DNA of 64,000 nt from the IMG/VR virus record IMGVR_UViG_3300022562_000333, positions 19,251-83,250 of that record; one strand, given 5' to 3'. Shown one piece after another: positions 52,482 through 59,523 of this stretch. The stretch is from a virus. The notes beneath the pieces are model-generated. The model was given only the letters and a program-made list of their open reading frames with translations, was not told the origin of the DNA and ran no database searches. Within the stretch, counting starts at the first letter, position 1. Each line of letters starts with the position of its first letter. The position numbers were made by a program, and so were the translations under genes.

Positions 52482-53690
52482 TTAGACGAAACTGGCCAGT
52501 TTGAGCTGACCAGGAAAGACGTTTTTCAACCAAAGGGTGACTTGTGGATCAAGCGCTCGCGGACCGTGAGTTACCAAGAGGGCGATGGCCTCTGCGAGCG
52601 CCTCATTTGGCGCGGACGTCCCGTAGGCCGTGATCGGGTGCATGTGGACCTGCACCTTTGGGTTGCCACCGTTCGCCAAGTACGCCTCAAGAGCATCGCG
52701 GGTCCAGTTGTCTTTCAGCTCCTTCGGTGGCTTCGTGTGCTCGGACATGAGAGCCTGGACCTGAAGGTAGAACACGGGGTCCGTGTCCTTCAAGTTTTGC
52801 CCCATCCAATTCGGAGCGTTCACCGGCCAAGCCTTGAGGACATCGTTGAGGTCGATCTCACCAAGGTCCCCCTTGAACATCTGAATCCAGAAGGCTCGGG
52901 CGCCTTGCGGAAGCAGATCGTCCACAACGTGCGTCATCTCGTGAGCGACCGTGTAGACGATCATGTCTACCGACCGTATGTTCAACGGGAACAACTCGAT
53001 GGATCCTGAACCCCCATACCCGGCCGCACCGAGTATGTCCTCCACATCGAAACGGACCGTCATGGGGAATGCGTGCCGGAGAAGCGTAGGGAAGACCCGG
53101 CTCGCCTTCTGGCGGTATTGCTTCAAGCCAGCCTTGAGGCGCCCCATCGCACCAGCATGGTCCGGGTCGTTTTCGTCGTAACCGACCAGCTTGACGTTGA
53201 ACCCTTCAAGCCGAGTGAGGTGTTCCGTCACGTCAGGTACAACGGGGACGATCTTGCGCTTCTTGATCGACTCCAACCACTTGGCTGCGTCGGGGAGCTG
53301 CGCCAGCGCCTTCTCCAACTTCCGCTTCCAGGTCCATTTCCCGTCCCCCGTCCAATACTCCCAGTCGCTAGGGATTGAACTGACGGCCGAGTAGGCATTG
53401 AAGATGTAGTTGACCCCCTTTCGCCGCCAAACGTCCATCTGACGGTCAATACTTTTGACCTTGGGGTCATTAATCGCCTGGTCCCGGAGGAACAAGATGA
53501 GGTTGTCGTAGTCCTTGCGAAACTCTTTACCCCAAGAGAGGGCTAGCTTCTCCAGACGCTCCAAGTCAGCGGGAGACTTTACCCGGTCGATGTTCGACAG
53601 GAAGGTCGCCAAGTCCTTCTGGATCTCCGCGACCTTTCGAGCATCGAAAGGTCGGGTCACCCTCGCAAGGCGGCGGTCGTAGTCGTACAT
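52482..53690 (-). CDS. zinc metallopeptidase-like protein with YDYDRR N-terminus
   Basis: A 402-residue protein. It opens MYDYDRRLARVTRPF, combining the YDYDRR motif with ARV. A helical region follows. At about residue 250 comes the zinc helix YTVAHEMTHVVDDL, and near 375 NEALAEAIALL gives a likely third glutamate ligand. This is a gluzincin-type arrangement. The target (host envelope or virion protein) is unknown. It has its own terminator. Confidence 0.8.
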   Translation of the reverse strand: MYDYDRRLARVTRPFDARKVAEIQKDLATFLSNIDRVKSPADLERLEKLALSWGKEFRKDYDNLILFLRDQAINDPKVKSIDRQMDVWRRKGVNYIFNAYSAVSSIPSDWEYWTGDGKWTWKRKLEKALAQLPDAAKWLESIKKRKIVPVVPDVTEHLTRLEGFNVKLVGYDENDPDHAGAMGRLKAGLKQYRQKASRVFPTLLRHAFPMTVRFDVEDILGAAGYGGSGSIELFPLNIRSVDMIVYTVAHEMTHVVDDLLPQGARAFWIQMFKGDLGEIDLNDVLKAWPVNAPNWMGQNLKDTDPVFYLQVQALMSEHTKPPKELKDNWTRDALEAYLANGGNPKVQVHMHPITAYGTSAPNEALAEAIALLVTHGPRALDPQVTLWLKNVFPGQLKLASFV

Positions 53691-53719
53691 ACAAGGCCCT
53701 CAGAACAAGGGGAATTTTG

Positions 53720-53790
53720 CTGGGGAACTAGGACTCGAACCTAGATAAACGGAGCCAGAATCCGTTGTCCTGCCATTAGACGATTCCCCA
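53720..53790 (-). tRNA. tRNA-Gln(CTG)
   Basis: Anticodon arm ACGGA-TTCTGGC-TCCGT, acceptor TGGGGAA/TTCCCCA, G73. Confidence 0.9.
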
Positions 53791-53794
53791 ATAG

Positions 53795-54463
53795 TTACTT
53801 CTTTTTGGGAGGTGTTCTCCGCTTTCTGACGTCAGTTGCTTGTTCCGGGTCAGGAAGCCGTTGGATGATATCCCCAAGCATCGCCTCCAAGCGAGAAATT
53901 CCGTCTTCTGGCTTGTCCTCGGGGAGCCGGGCGATGATGTCCCCGAGCATCTCTTTCATCGCCGGGAGCATCGAGACCTGCTCCTTCATCAACTGAAGGT
54001 CCACCTTGATGTCGTGGATGTCCCGACGCACAAGACCCAAGGTCTTGTGGTCCTCCGCGACCATCTCGTCGACCTGGTTCACGAAGGCTTCGCAGACGGC
54101 CACCTTGGACCCGATGGCTTCGATCTGGTCCTTGGTGATCAGAACAGCATCGATCGCGGGAGCCGACCGACTCATGTGGGACTTTTGGTCCCGAGCCACG
54201 AGGAGCATAGCCTCTACCGCCGCCTCAGCCGTTTCCGCGATGACCACGAGCCCTTGGTGAATCTTTTGTAGGGCTTCTTGGTTCGTTTTGAGAGACGACT
54301 TCCAGTCGTCCAGATCCAAAGGCTCCTCGTCGGGAGCAAGCCCACGCATCACCTCCGCTTTCTCGCGGATCCGTTCGGCAACGGTCTCCAATGCTTGATC
54401 CAGGCGGGGAACGGGCTCGTAACGCCCGTTCTTGTCGTCGCCGTTGCCGTTACCCAAACTCAT
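53795..54463 (-). CDS. hypothetical coiled-coil protein
   Basis: A 222-residue protein, almost entirely helical with a long coiled coil (ESSLKT... to VDLQLMKEQVSM). Near the C-terminus a short repeat, EMLGDIIARLPEDKPEDG then AMLGDIIQRLPDPEQ, precedes a basic tail (RKRRTPPKKK). Unrecognised. Confidence 0.7.
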   Translation of the reverse strand: MSLGNGNGDDKNGRYEPVPRLDQALETVAERIREKAEVMRGLAPDEEPLDLDDWKSSLKTNQEALQKIHQGLVVIAETAEAAVEAMLLVARDQKSHMSRSAPAIDAVLITKDQIEAIGSKVAVCEAFVNQVDEMVAEDHKTLGLVRRDIHDIKVDLQLMKEQVSMLPAMKEMLGDIIARLPEDKPEDGISRLEAMLGDIIQRLPDPEQATDVRKRRTPPKKK

Positions 54464-54528
54464 GCCTGTAGGGAACGAACTACAAGAAAACCGGACACCT
54501 ACCCATCCAATTTACTACAGAGGGGCGA

Positions 54529-54999
54529 TCAGTAGTCGTAGTAGCTCTGCGACCTCGGGGCTTCGAGCTTGTATTGCTTCACCCACACTTTCATCTGGTC
54601 TGTGTGCGTGTACTTGGAGAACAGCTCCCACGCGTCGTCGCGACCGCAGCCTGGTACCTTCTTGGGTGGTTCGGGCGGCGCGTCCCCAGAAGCCCGTTCA
54701 AGTCGGGAGGGTGGTGGAAGATTGTCTTCCGTGATGGTAACGAGGTGGTCCGGACCCGTGTGAGGGTACAGCTCGTGTGCGTAGATGGCGATCCCGTAAC
54801 CCCCGAACATGTTGGAAGAGAACATCTCGACGACCAGACCGAATGTCTCGATGTCCTTGAAAAGCCGGTCTCGCTCCTCGTATGTGAGTAACCTGTGGGC
54901 TTCCAGCTTCACCGGGCTGTCGTTCTTCCGGTTCTTGGGCCACAAGCTCTCTTGGAGAGCTTTGAGCCAATCTCGCTCGGAGTCGGGAAGCTGTTCCAT
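54529..54999 (-). CDS. hypothetical protein
   Basis: A 156-residue protein starting MEQLPDSERDWLKAL. It continues with a mixed alpha/beta core (VVEMFSSNMFGGYGIAIYAHE) and ends RSQSYYDY. It is divergently arranged with the sigma-like gene at 55038, sharing a 38 bp intergenic region. Function unknown. Confidence 0.65.
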   Translation of the reverse strand: MEQLPDSERDWLKALQESLWPKNRKNDSPVKLEAHRLLTYEERDRLFKDIETFGLVVEMFSSNMFGGYGIAIYAHELYPHTGPDHLVTITEDNLPPPSRLERASGDAPPEPPKKVPGCGRDDAWELFSKYTHTDQMKVWVKQYKLEAPRSQSYYDY

Positions 55000-55009
55000 A
55001 GCCTCTTCA

Positions 55010-55024
55010 TACACCCTTGGTGTA
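55010..55024. promoter_or_regulatory. back-to-back GGTGTA motifs in divergent intergenic region
   Basis: TACACC-CTT-GGTGTA: one motif in each orientation, each 10-14 bp from the start codon of the gene it faces. This is the best evidence that the motif is directional and gene-associated. Confidence 0.5.
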
Positions 55025-55037
55025 CGAGGGGATGATG

Positions 55038-55391
55038 ATGGCCGCTGCGAAAGTCCACCTTCCGGTGCTTCAGAACGAAGGGGCGGACCACGAGCCGCCC
55101 CCGATCGAGCTACCGGAGGGGTCGGCTCCACGCACCCGAGGCGATTGTCTCCCCGGTGGGGAGAACACGGAGCGCCCTTGTCCGTGGGTCATGTGCGAAT
55201 ACAGCCTCGTTCGTGAGGTGGGTCGTTTCGCCACGGCTAGCTGTGTGCTCGACGTAGCCGATCGTCATGGCGCCACACTCGAAGAAGTGGGCGAGATCAT
55301 GGACCTCACCCGTGAACGCATCCGGCAGATCGAACACAACGCCATGCGGAAGCTGGGCAAGATCCTGAAAAGGCACCCAGACTTCCGATAG
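55038..55391 (+). CDS. sigma region 4-like DNA-binding protein with Cys motif
   Basis: A 117-residue plus-strand protein. I use the third of three consecutive ATGs, six bases after GAGGGG. Residues 30-65 hold RTRGDCLPGGENTERPCPWVMCEYSL, three cysteines with CPW. Residues 75-115 are a sigma region 4 helix-turn-helix, ATLEEVGEIMDLTRERIRQIE. I recall such Cys-plus-region-4 proteins as common in Deltaproteobacteria/Myxococcota, which hints at the host. Likely a transcription regulator. Confidence 0.78.
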   Translation: MAAAKVHLPVLQNEGADHEPPPIELPEGSAPRTRGDCLPGGENTERPCPWVMCEYSLVREVGRFATASCVLDVADRHGATLEEVGEIMDLTRERIRQIEHNAMRKLGKILKRHPDFR

Positions 55392-55473
55392 CGTCCCCGG
55401 CAGGACTCGAACCTGCGATGGCTTGCGCCACTGGTTTAGGAAACCAGCGCCTTATCCACTAGGCTACGGGGAC
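55392..55473 (-). tRNA. tRNA, anticodon CCT (Arg), extended variable arm
   Basis: Acceptor GTCCCCG/CGGGGAC, anticodon arm CTGGT-TTCCTAA-ACCAG, and a variable hairpin GGC-GCAA-GCC that is unusual for Arg. Identity from the anticodon only. Confidence 0.75.
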
Positions 55474-55476
55474 ATG

Positions 55477-55499
55477 AAAGACCCCGTTCGTAGGGGTCA
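55477..55499 (-). terminator. rho-independent terminator
   Basis: GACCCC-TACGAAC-GGGGTC followed by TTTC, beginning within the TGA stop of the DUF4388-Roadblock gene. Confidence 0.65.
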
Positions 55500-56372
55500 G
55501 AGCTGGAGGTCACCCTCCACGTCGGCCAGACCGATGCGAGCCATGGCGAGGTTCGCCTTGGAGCGGTCGAGGGCCACGTAGAAGAAGATGGCCGGCTTCA
55601 CCTTGAGGGGGCGAATCAAGTGGTACTGCTTCCCGAGGGTGATGAGGATGTCCTCGATGTCGTCCTTCAGGTTCAGGTTCTTGGCCGCCTTGCGCTTGGC
55701 TCGGACGACCTCCGTGTTGCCCGCAGCGGCAACCTCCAGGTTCAGTCCGTTCCCACCCTCGGTGCCGAGAGACATGCCGCTGTCTGAATCGACAAGGCAA
55801 GCCCCCACAAAACCGTCCAGATTGGCCAACTTAGCAAGAGCATCCTTGACGTTCATGAGATTGAACTCCTCTTTCTGGTCCTTCGGGTCTTCTACATCAT
55901 CAAACTGAATGTCCCACGAAACCTCCGGATCGGGCACCGGCTCCACCTTCAACGGGGTGGGTGGGGTCGGCGGGTTGGGGGACGAAGGGGGTCGCTGCGT
56001 CCACCCGGCCCTCTTGGCTTTCTTTTGGGACCTCTTCATCTCATCTGCACGACGCCCGCTTTCAATGACCAACTGTTGCCAATCCGAGTTGACGTTCCGG
56101 GCGGTGGGTAGCAGACCCGGCTTCATCTGAAACTCGCCGGCCTCCCATGTCATGATCTCATAGAAGGCTTCCTCGCCGTCCTTGTCCTCGTCAGGACCGG
56201 AGCTGGACGCTCGGATGATCTCACCACCGTTGAACCAAATCTGACCCTTCCCATCCTCGGCTTGAATCTCAAGCACACCCACGGTGTTGGAGTAGACGTA
56301 CAACTGGATGACTTCAGGCAGCGTACTGACTGAAACAGCCCCAGAGAAACCTGGAGTCTTCTGCTTTGCCAT
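55497..56372 (-). CDS. DUF4388 (PATAN-like) and Roadblock/LC7-like protein
   Basis: A 291-residue protein starting MAKQKTPGFSGAVSV. Residues 8-110 match DUF4388/PATAN (LPEVIQLYVYSNTVGVLEIQ ... GEIIRASS ... AFYEIMTWEAGEF). After a Pro-rich linker, residues about 175-291 look like a Roadblock/LC7 domain (LDGFVGACLVDSDSGMSLG ... IFFYVALDRSKANLAM). Both domains occur in gliding and signalling proteins of Myxococcota-like bacteria, for example as small-GTPase partners. In a phage this suggests interference with host polarity or signalling. Confidence 0.75.
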   Translation of the reverse strand: MAKQKTPGFSGAVSVSTLPEVIQLYVYSNTVGVLEIQAEDGKGQIWFNGGEIIRASSSGPDEDKDGEEAFYEIMTWEAGEFQMKPGLLPTARNVNSDWQQLVIESGRRADEMKRSQKKAKRAGWTQRPPSSPNPPTPPTPLKVEPVPDPEVSWDIQFDDVEDPKDQKEEFNLMNVKDALAKLANLDGFVGACLVDSDSGMSLGTEGGNGLNLEVAAAGNTEVVRAKRKAAKNLNLKDDIEDILITLGKQYHLIRPLKVKPAIFFYVALDRSKANLAMARIGLADVEGDLQL

Positions 56373-56462
56373 CACAGCAGTCACCCCACCCTTAAGCGTA
56401 ATATCAAAGAAATTACGTCAGGTTACACTGGTGAGGCGTGTCAGGAAAACCCTGAGAGGATA

Positions 56463-56590
56463 ACGGCGACAAGTGTGCGCACAGACGTTGTGCCGGGTGC
56501 TCTGCCAACTGAGCTATCGCGGCCGAAGCCGCGAGCGGGACTCGAACCCGCGACCGCCTGGTTGATGTAGTCCAATGCTTCATTCGCCGT
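56463..56590 (-). ncRNA. permuted tRNA element, copy B
   Basis: Closing stem ACGGCGA/TCGCCGT. The 5' flank GAATG...GGACTACATC precedes a T-arm GCGGG-TTCGAGT-CCCGC and acceptor TCGCGGC. A TTCG tetraloop joins this directly to GCCGCGA, T8-A9 and a perfect D-arm GCTC/GAGC. The 3' flank has GTCT...GC...CTTGTC. The halves lie in reverse order on the same strand. Anticodon stem remnants CCCGG and CCAGG flank the junction; the anticodon cannot be read with certainty. It lies 3 nt after tRNA-His. Confidence 0.85.
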
Positions 56591-56593
56591 GGG

Positions 56594-56666
56594 GGTGTCT
56601 GACGGGGATCGAACCCGCGCATAACGCGGTCACAACGCGTCGCCTTACCACTTGGCTACAGACACC
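56594..56666 (-). tRNA. tRNA-His(GTG)
   Basis: Anticodon arm ACGCG-TTGTGAC-CGCGT, acceptor GTGTCTG/CAGACAC with G-1 encoded at 56666 and C73, the His identity pair. Confidence 0.93.
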
Positions 56667-56693
56667 ATGTTCTTGTTTTGAGGATCGTCAGGC

Positions 56694-57022
56694 ATGGACC
56701 TCGAAGTTCGGAAGTCCGCTGCCAAAGGGGAGGGCGTTTACACCCTCCGACGTTTCGAGCCCTACGAGGTCGTGTTGAAGTTCGGCGGCCCCGTCGTGAG
56801 GATGGCCGACATCCCTCGTCAGCGGGGGAAGAGCTGACGTTTGATTACTCGACCACGAGCACGGAGGAGTCCGATGCGTGGGTTCTTCGGTGCTCGTGCG
56901 AAGCCCGTCAGTGCCGAGGGGCTATAACGGGCTTTGGTTCTGTACCGTCCGAGATTCAACGCCGGTACATCGACGCTAAACTCGTCCCGCCTTACGTCAT
57001 CGAGCACTTTTCATTGGGGTGA
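56694..57022 (+). pseudogene. SET-domain methyltransferase remnant
   Basis: The plus strand encodes MDLEVRKSAAKGEGVYTLRR then FEPYEVVLKFGG, the N-terminal strands of a SET domain, up to a stop at about 56836. In another frame it continues GEELTFDYSTT, then CSCEARQCRGAI and VPPYVIEHF, the SET C-terminus and post-SET cysteines. The central substrate/cofactor part (normally with NHSCxPN) is absent. This looks like an internal deletion plus frameshift of a protein-lysine methyltransferase gene, so it is probably non-functional. Confidence 0.7.
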
Positions 57023-57092
57023 CGTACGGGTTCTTACCCCGTCAAAGACCGCTTCACACACGGCCGGGTTCACCAGCTCCCTCACGTCACAG

Positions 57093-57181
57093 CGGAAGTC
57101 AGAGGACTCGAACCCCAGCCGGCTCATCACCGACCGCACTCTTTAGCAAAGAGGCTCGCTCCCATGAGCGATTCAACTTCC
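57093..57181 (-). tRNA. tRNA-Ser(GCT)
   Basis: Class II: acceptor GGAAGTT/GACTTCC, 6-bp D-stem TCGCTC/GAGCGA, loop TTGCTAA, variable stem GTCGG/CCGGC, T-loop TTCGAGT, G73. Confidence 0.9.
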
Positions 57182-57186
57182 AAGTC

Positions 57187-57266
57187 GGCTCGGCGGAGGT
57201 TGCGGCTCTCGTGGACCCGAGGACCCACGAAAATGACTCCTTGCGGTAGCCATGCTCCGTCGAACC
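57187..57266 (-). ncRNA. unassigned structured RNA between Ser tRNAs
   Basis: Spacing suits one more tRNA. The ends form a 12-position stem GGTTCGACGGAG/CTCCGCCGAGCC (one mismatch) and the interior has hairpins ATGGCT/AGTCAT and CGTGG/CCACG. There is no canonical T-loop or readable anticodon. Either a decayed tRNA or a different small RNA. Confidence 0.5.
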
Positions 57267-57268
57267 AG

Positions 57269-57353
57269 CGGAAGATGGAGGTCCCGACCCCCAGCCCCTT
57301 GCGGGACCACGCCGCCTTCCAAGCGGGTCCGCTCCCTGAGCGGTTCATCTTCC
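57269..57353 (-). tRNA. tRNA-Ser(GGA)
   Basis: Class II: acceptor GGAAGAT/ATCTTCC, 6-bp D-stem CCGCTC/GAGCGG, anticodon arm CCGC-TTGGAAG-GCGG, variable hairpin GTCCC/GGGGC. The T-loop is GTCGGGA, non-canonical. Confidence 0.85.
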
Positions 57354-57358
57354 AACAG

Positions 57359-57447
57359 CGGAAAGCGGAGGTCTCGATCCCCAGCCGGCTCATCACCGAC
57401 CGCACTGTTTTCGAGGCAGGCCCGGCCCCCTGGCCGGTTCGCTTTCC
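57359..57447 (-). tRNA. tRNA-Ser(CGA)
   Basis: Class II: acceptor GGAAAGC/GCTTTCC, 6-bp D-stem CCGGCC/GGCCGG, loop CTCGAAA, variable stem GTCGG/CCGGC, T-loop ATCGAGA. Confidence 0.85.
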
Positions 57448-57453
57448 AATCAG

Positions 57454-57527
57454 TCAGGGTGACAGGAATCGAACCTGCAACGTCGAGCACCCAAAGCTCG
57501 CCCTCTACCAGATTGAGGTACACCCTG
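57454..57527 (-). tRNA. tRNA-Pro(TGG)
   Basis: Anticodon arm CGAGC-TTTGGGT-GCTCG, acceptor CAGGGTG/CACCCTG, A73. Confidence 0.9.
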
Positions 57528-57535
57528 ATTTCAAG

Positions 57536-58879
57536 CTAGTTCCACTTGGCTTCGGCCAACTCCAGCAGCATCGTCAGCTTCTCGCCGTACTCGTCCGAAC
57601 GACGACGGATGCTGCGCTCTTTGGCTGCCAGCGCCTTCACCGGAAGAAGATCCCTCGTCACCTTGAGGTAGTCCCCATCACGAACGACTCCTGGGATCCC
57701 TTCGGCTTCTACGAGGTCGTGGTACCCCTCGCCGTCGTACAGGTCATCCCCGCTGTCCCGAGCCATCTGAAGGGCCACACGGGTCGTGAGGTCCGCGAAG
57801 GCTCGGTCGTACTCGATGCGGTAGATGAAGACTCCCACGTGTGGGCTGTCCCGGAAGAACCCAAAACCGTGGATGAATCGGTCGTCCTGTTCCTCCAAGA
57901 ACGCCCGGTCGTAGACGATGAACGAGATGTCGTCGTCCACGTAGACCAGGATGTCCCCCGTGGGCTTCACCTTGGCCTCTGGCTTCGTCTCTAGGACTCT
58001 TTCGACTCTCTCCCCTACCCCCGAGAGGATCTCCCTCAACCGGGCCTTGGAGAGCCGTCCTTGACGGACCAGCTCGGAGTACCACCCTCGGGCGGTAAAC
58101 TCCCGTACCCGGTCCTTCCAAAGCGCTAGGGCGTTCTTGCGCCCAGCGTCCGTGAAGCCTCCCGAGGAGGAGGATGGGTTGTAGTCGTACCAGTATTGAC
58201 CGATGATCTTGCCGAGACCCTTGCCCCGATACTCCTGAGCAACCGTGAGCAGGGTCGCCCCCCACTCGTCCGCCGCCTGTGCGACCTTGAACCCTTCCGA
58301 GTTGAGGATAACCAACGTGACGTGAGCATCCTCTTTGGGGGTCTTCTCGGCCCGTACGGTCATCGGCTCCCCCTTCACGATGATGTGCTGGAGGAGGACG
58401 GGGTACTCGGTTTCGTTCTTCTTGGCGATCGGGCTGACCAGCGGAGCGACTTCCGACAGGTACTTGACCTGCTTCCAGGTCTTCACCCCGAGGTCTTTGC
58501 GCTCGTCCCGATGCCCCATCACGGCGGTAGGAATGCGCCTTCTGGACTGCGGACGGTCGTAGTACGCGACCCCGTTGTGAATGATCCCGATCAGCTTGTC
58601 CTCGGAGTCGAGGACCCGGAAGCCTGCACTTAACTCCTCGACCCGGACCATCTCGCTCCCGTAGGAACCCACGGAGCCGGACCACCTGGGGTGGTCCCGG
58701 TTCATCATGAAGATGTCGAAGTCGTACGAATCGCTCGGGTGACTCTTCGAGTCCGGGTTCCTGAACTTCAGGAACTCGTCGGCCGTCATGAGCCCAATCT
58801 CCGTCTCCGGAAACGAAGACGGCAGCGGTGTTGAAACCGCCTTGAGGTACCGGCTCACGACGCGGGCGATGAGCTTCAC
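57536..58879 (-). CDS. GNAT acetyltransferase-like protein with RVVSRY N-terminus
   Basis: A 447-residue protein. I use the GTG at 58877-58879, giving (M)KLIARVVSRYLKAV, a variant of the RVAARF N-terminus; the longer frame crosses the permuted element at 58904. Residues about 185-225 contain VTLVILNSEGFKVAQ and EYRGKGLGKIIGQY, the acetyl-CoA loop of GNAT enzymes. The C-terminal 130 residues are a separate alpha/beta region (FIVYDRAFLEEQDDRFIHG). Substrate unknown. Confidence 0.65.
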   Translation of the reverse strand: MKLIARVVSRYLKAVSTPLPSSFPETEIGLMTADEFLKFRNPDSKSHPSDSYDFDIFMMNRDHPRWSGSVGSYGSEMVRVEELSAGFRVLDSEDKLIGIIHNGVAYYDRPQSRRRIPTAVMGHRDERKDLGVKTWKQVKYLSEVAPLVSPIAKKNETEYPVLLQHIIVKGEPMTVRAEKTPKEDAHVTLVILNSEGFKVAQAADEWGATLLTVAQEYRGKGLGKIIGQYWYDYNPSSSSGGFTDAGRKNALALWKDRVREFTARGWYSELVRQGRLSKARLREILSGVGERVERVLETKPEAKVKPTGDILVYVDDDISFIVYDRAFLEEQDDRFIHGFGFFRDSPHVGVFIYRIEYDRAFADLTTRVALQMARDSGDDLYDGEGYHDLVEAEGIPGVVRDGDYLKVTRDLLPVKALAAKERSIRRRSDEYGEKLTMLLELAEAKWN

Positions 58880-58881
58880 GC

Positions 58882-58887
58882 TACACC
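58882..58887 (-). promoter_or_regulatory. GGTGTA motif at GNAT gene start
   Basis: CCGTAGGTGTAGC ends 2 bp before the GTG. So close a position is hard to reconcile with a -10 box and fits a Shine-Dalgarno variant (AGGTG) better. Confidence 0.35.
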
Positions 58888-58903
58888 TACGGGATAAAAG
58901 GAT

Positions 58904-59055
58904 CGTCGTGACAAGGGGTGCGAAGACAACAGCCTTGCGGCTCCGGTGCGTCTGCCGTTCCGCCACTCTAACCCGAAGGTCAGAGGAGGGAGTCGAACCC
59001 CCAAGCCCTTTCGGGCGCCGGCTTTCCAATGTAGTCCTCTGCGTCATTCACGACG
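58904..59055 (-). ncRNA. permuted tRNA element, copy C (class II tRNA halves)
   Basis: Closing stem CGTCGTGA/TCACGACG. The 5' flank GAATG...GGACTACAT is followed by TGGAAAG, a class II variable arm (GCCC-GAAA-GGGC), T-arm with TTCGACT and CTCTGACC. A TTCG tetraloop joins this to GGTTAGAG and a Leu-type D-arm ending AGACGC. The 3' flank starts with an AGCC-GCAA-GGCT hairpin and ends GTCT...CTTGTC. The order of halves is reversed. Readings Leu or Ser(GGA) are possible. It lies 2 nt after tRNA-Leu(CAG). Confidence 0.85.
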
Positions 59056-59057
59056 GG

Positions 59058-59141
59058 TGCTCAGAGCGGGAGTCGAACCCGCACACCACGAGGGCGCCGG
59101 AACCTGAATCCGGTGCGTCTGCCAAATTCCGCCATCTGAGC
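59058..59141 (-). tRNA. tRNA-Leu(CAG)
   Basis: Class II, anticodon arm CCGGA-TTCAGGT-TCCGG, acceptor GCTCAGA/TCTGAGC, A73. Confidence 0.92.
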
Positions 59142-59156
59142 ATTTTCAAGAAGCAG

Positions 59157-59246
59157 TGGAGCTGGCGGGAGTCGAACCCGCATAGTCTGCGTAAAGGTCT
59201 CGTGTAGGAAACGCGCTTCCCTCCCTCGGCAGTTTCGGCCAGCCCC
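59157..59246 (-). tRNA. class II tRNA-like gene, putative anticodon CCT
   Basis: Acceptor GGGGCTG/CAGCTCC, T-arm GCGGG-TTCGACT-CCCGC, anticodon loop TTCCTAC, long variable region. The D-arm is abnormal (no clear GG loop) and U8 is missing, so function and identity are doubtful. Confidence 0.55.
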
Positions 59247-59249
59247 CAC

Positions 59250-59425
59250 AAGTTACCCGGTGGGGCGAGGAGCCGGTGCATCCGCAACCTTGAGCCAATT
59301 TGTCGAGGTAGAGGTCAACCCGAGCATCACCCTGTTGACGTGTGCCTCAACTACTTCGCAGGCCCCCTTACGGGGTACCGTTCCGTTTTTACGATCGCCT
59401 ATCCTTTCGGCCACAGCCCCAAGAA
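59250..59425 (-). other. structured non-coding stretch, possible interrupted Ser-like tRNA
   Basis: No credible gene. On the minus strand GGGGCTGTGGCCGAAAGG then ATAGGC looks like a Ser-type acceptor and D-arm, and CGGCTCC about 150 nt later can pair with GGGGCTG. Between them are hairpins (ACCCC-GTAA-GGGG; GTTGA/TCAAC). The loop after the D-arm lacks an anticodon (ATCGT-AAAA-ACGGA). Confidence 0.35.
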
Positions 59426-59428
59426 GCG

Positions 59429-59521
59429 AGACGACAAGTGGAGCGGAGACGTAGGCCACCCTTGCGGGCTGGGTCTCGAACCCTGGGCCGATCCATGTAG
59501 TCCCCACAGTCATTCGTCTCA
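59429..59521 (-). ncRNA. permuted tRNA element, copy D (minimal insert)
   Basis: Closing stem GAGACGA/TCGTCTC, 5' flank GAATG...GGACTACATG, 3' flank GTCT...GC...CTTGTC. The interior is only about 40 nt: a T-arm (AGGGTTCGAGACCC) and a CCC-GCAA-GGG hairpin inside GGCC/GGCC, with no D-arm. It keeps the conserved shell but not a whole tRNA. Starts 2 nt after tRNA-Leu(GAG). Confidence 0.75.
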
Positions 59522-59523
59522 GT

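Noticed and set aside
57536-59047. GNAT-like gene extended to 59047
   Set aside because: The extension crosses permuted element C and lacks a ribosome-binding site; the GTG at 58879 restores the shared N-terminal motif.
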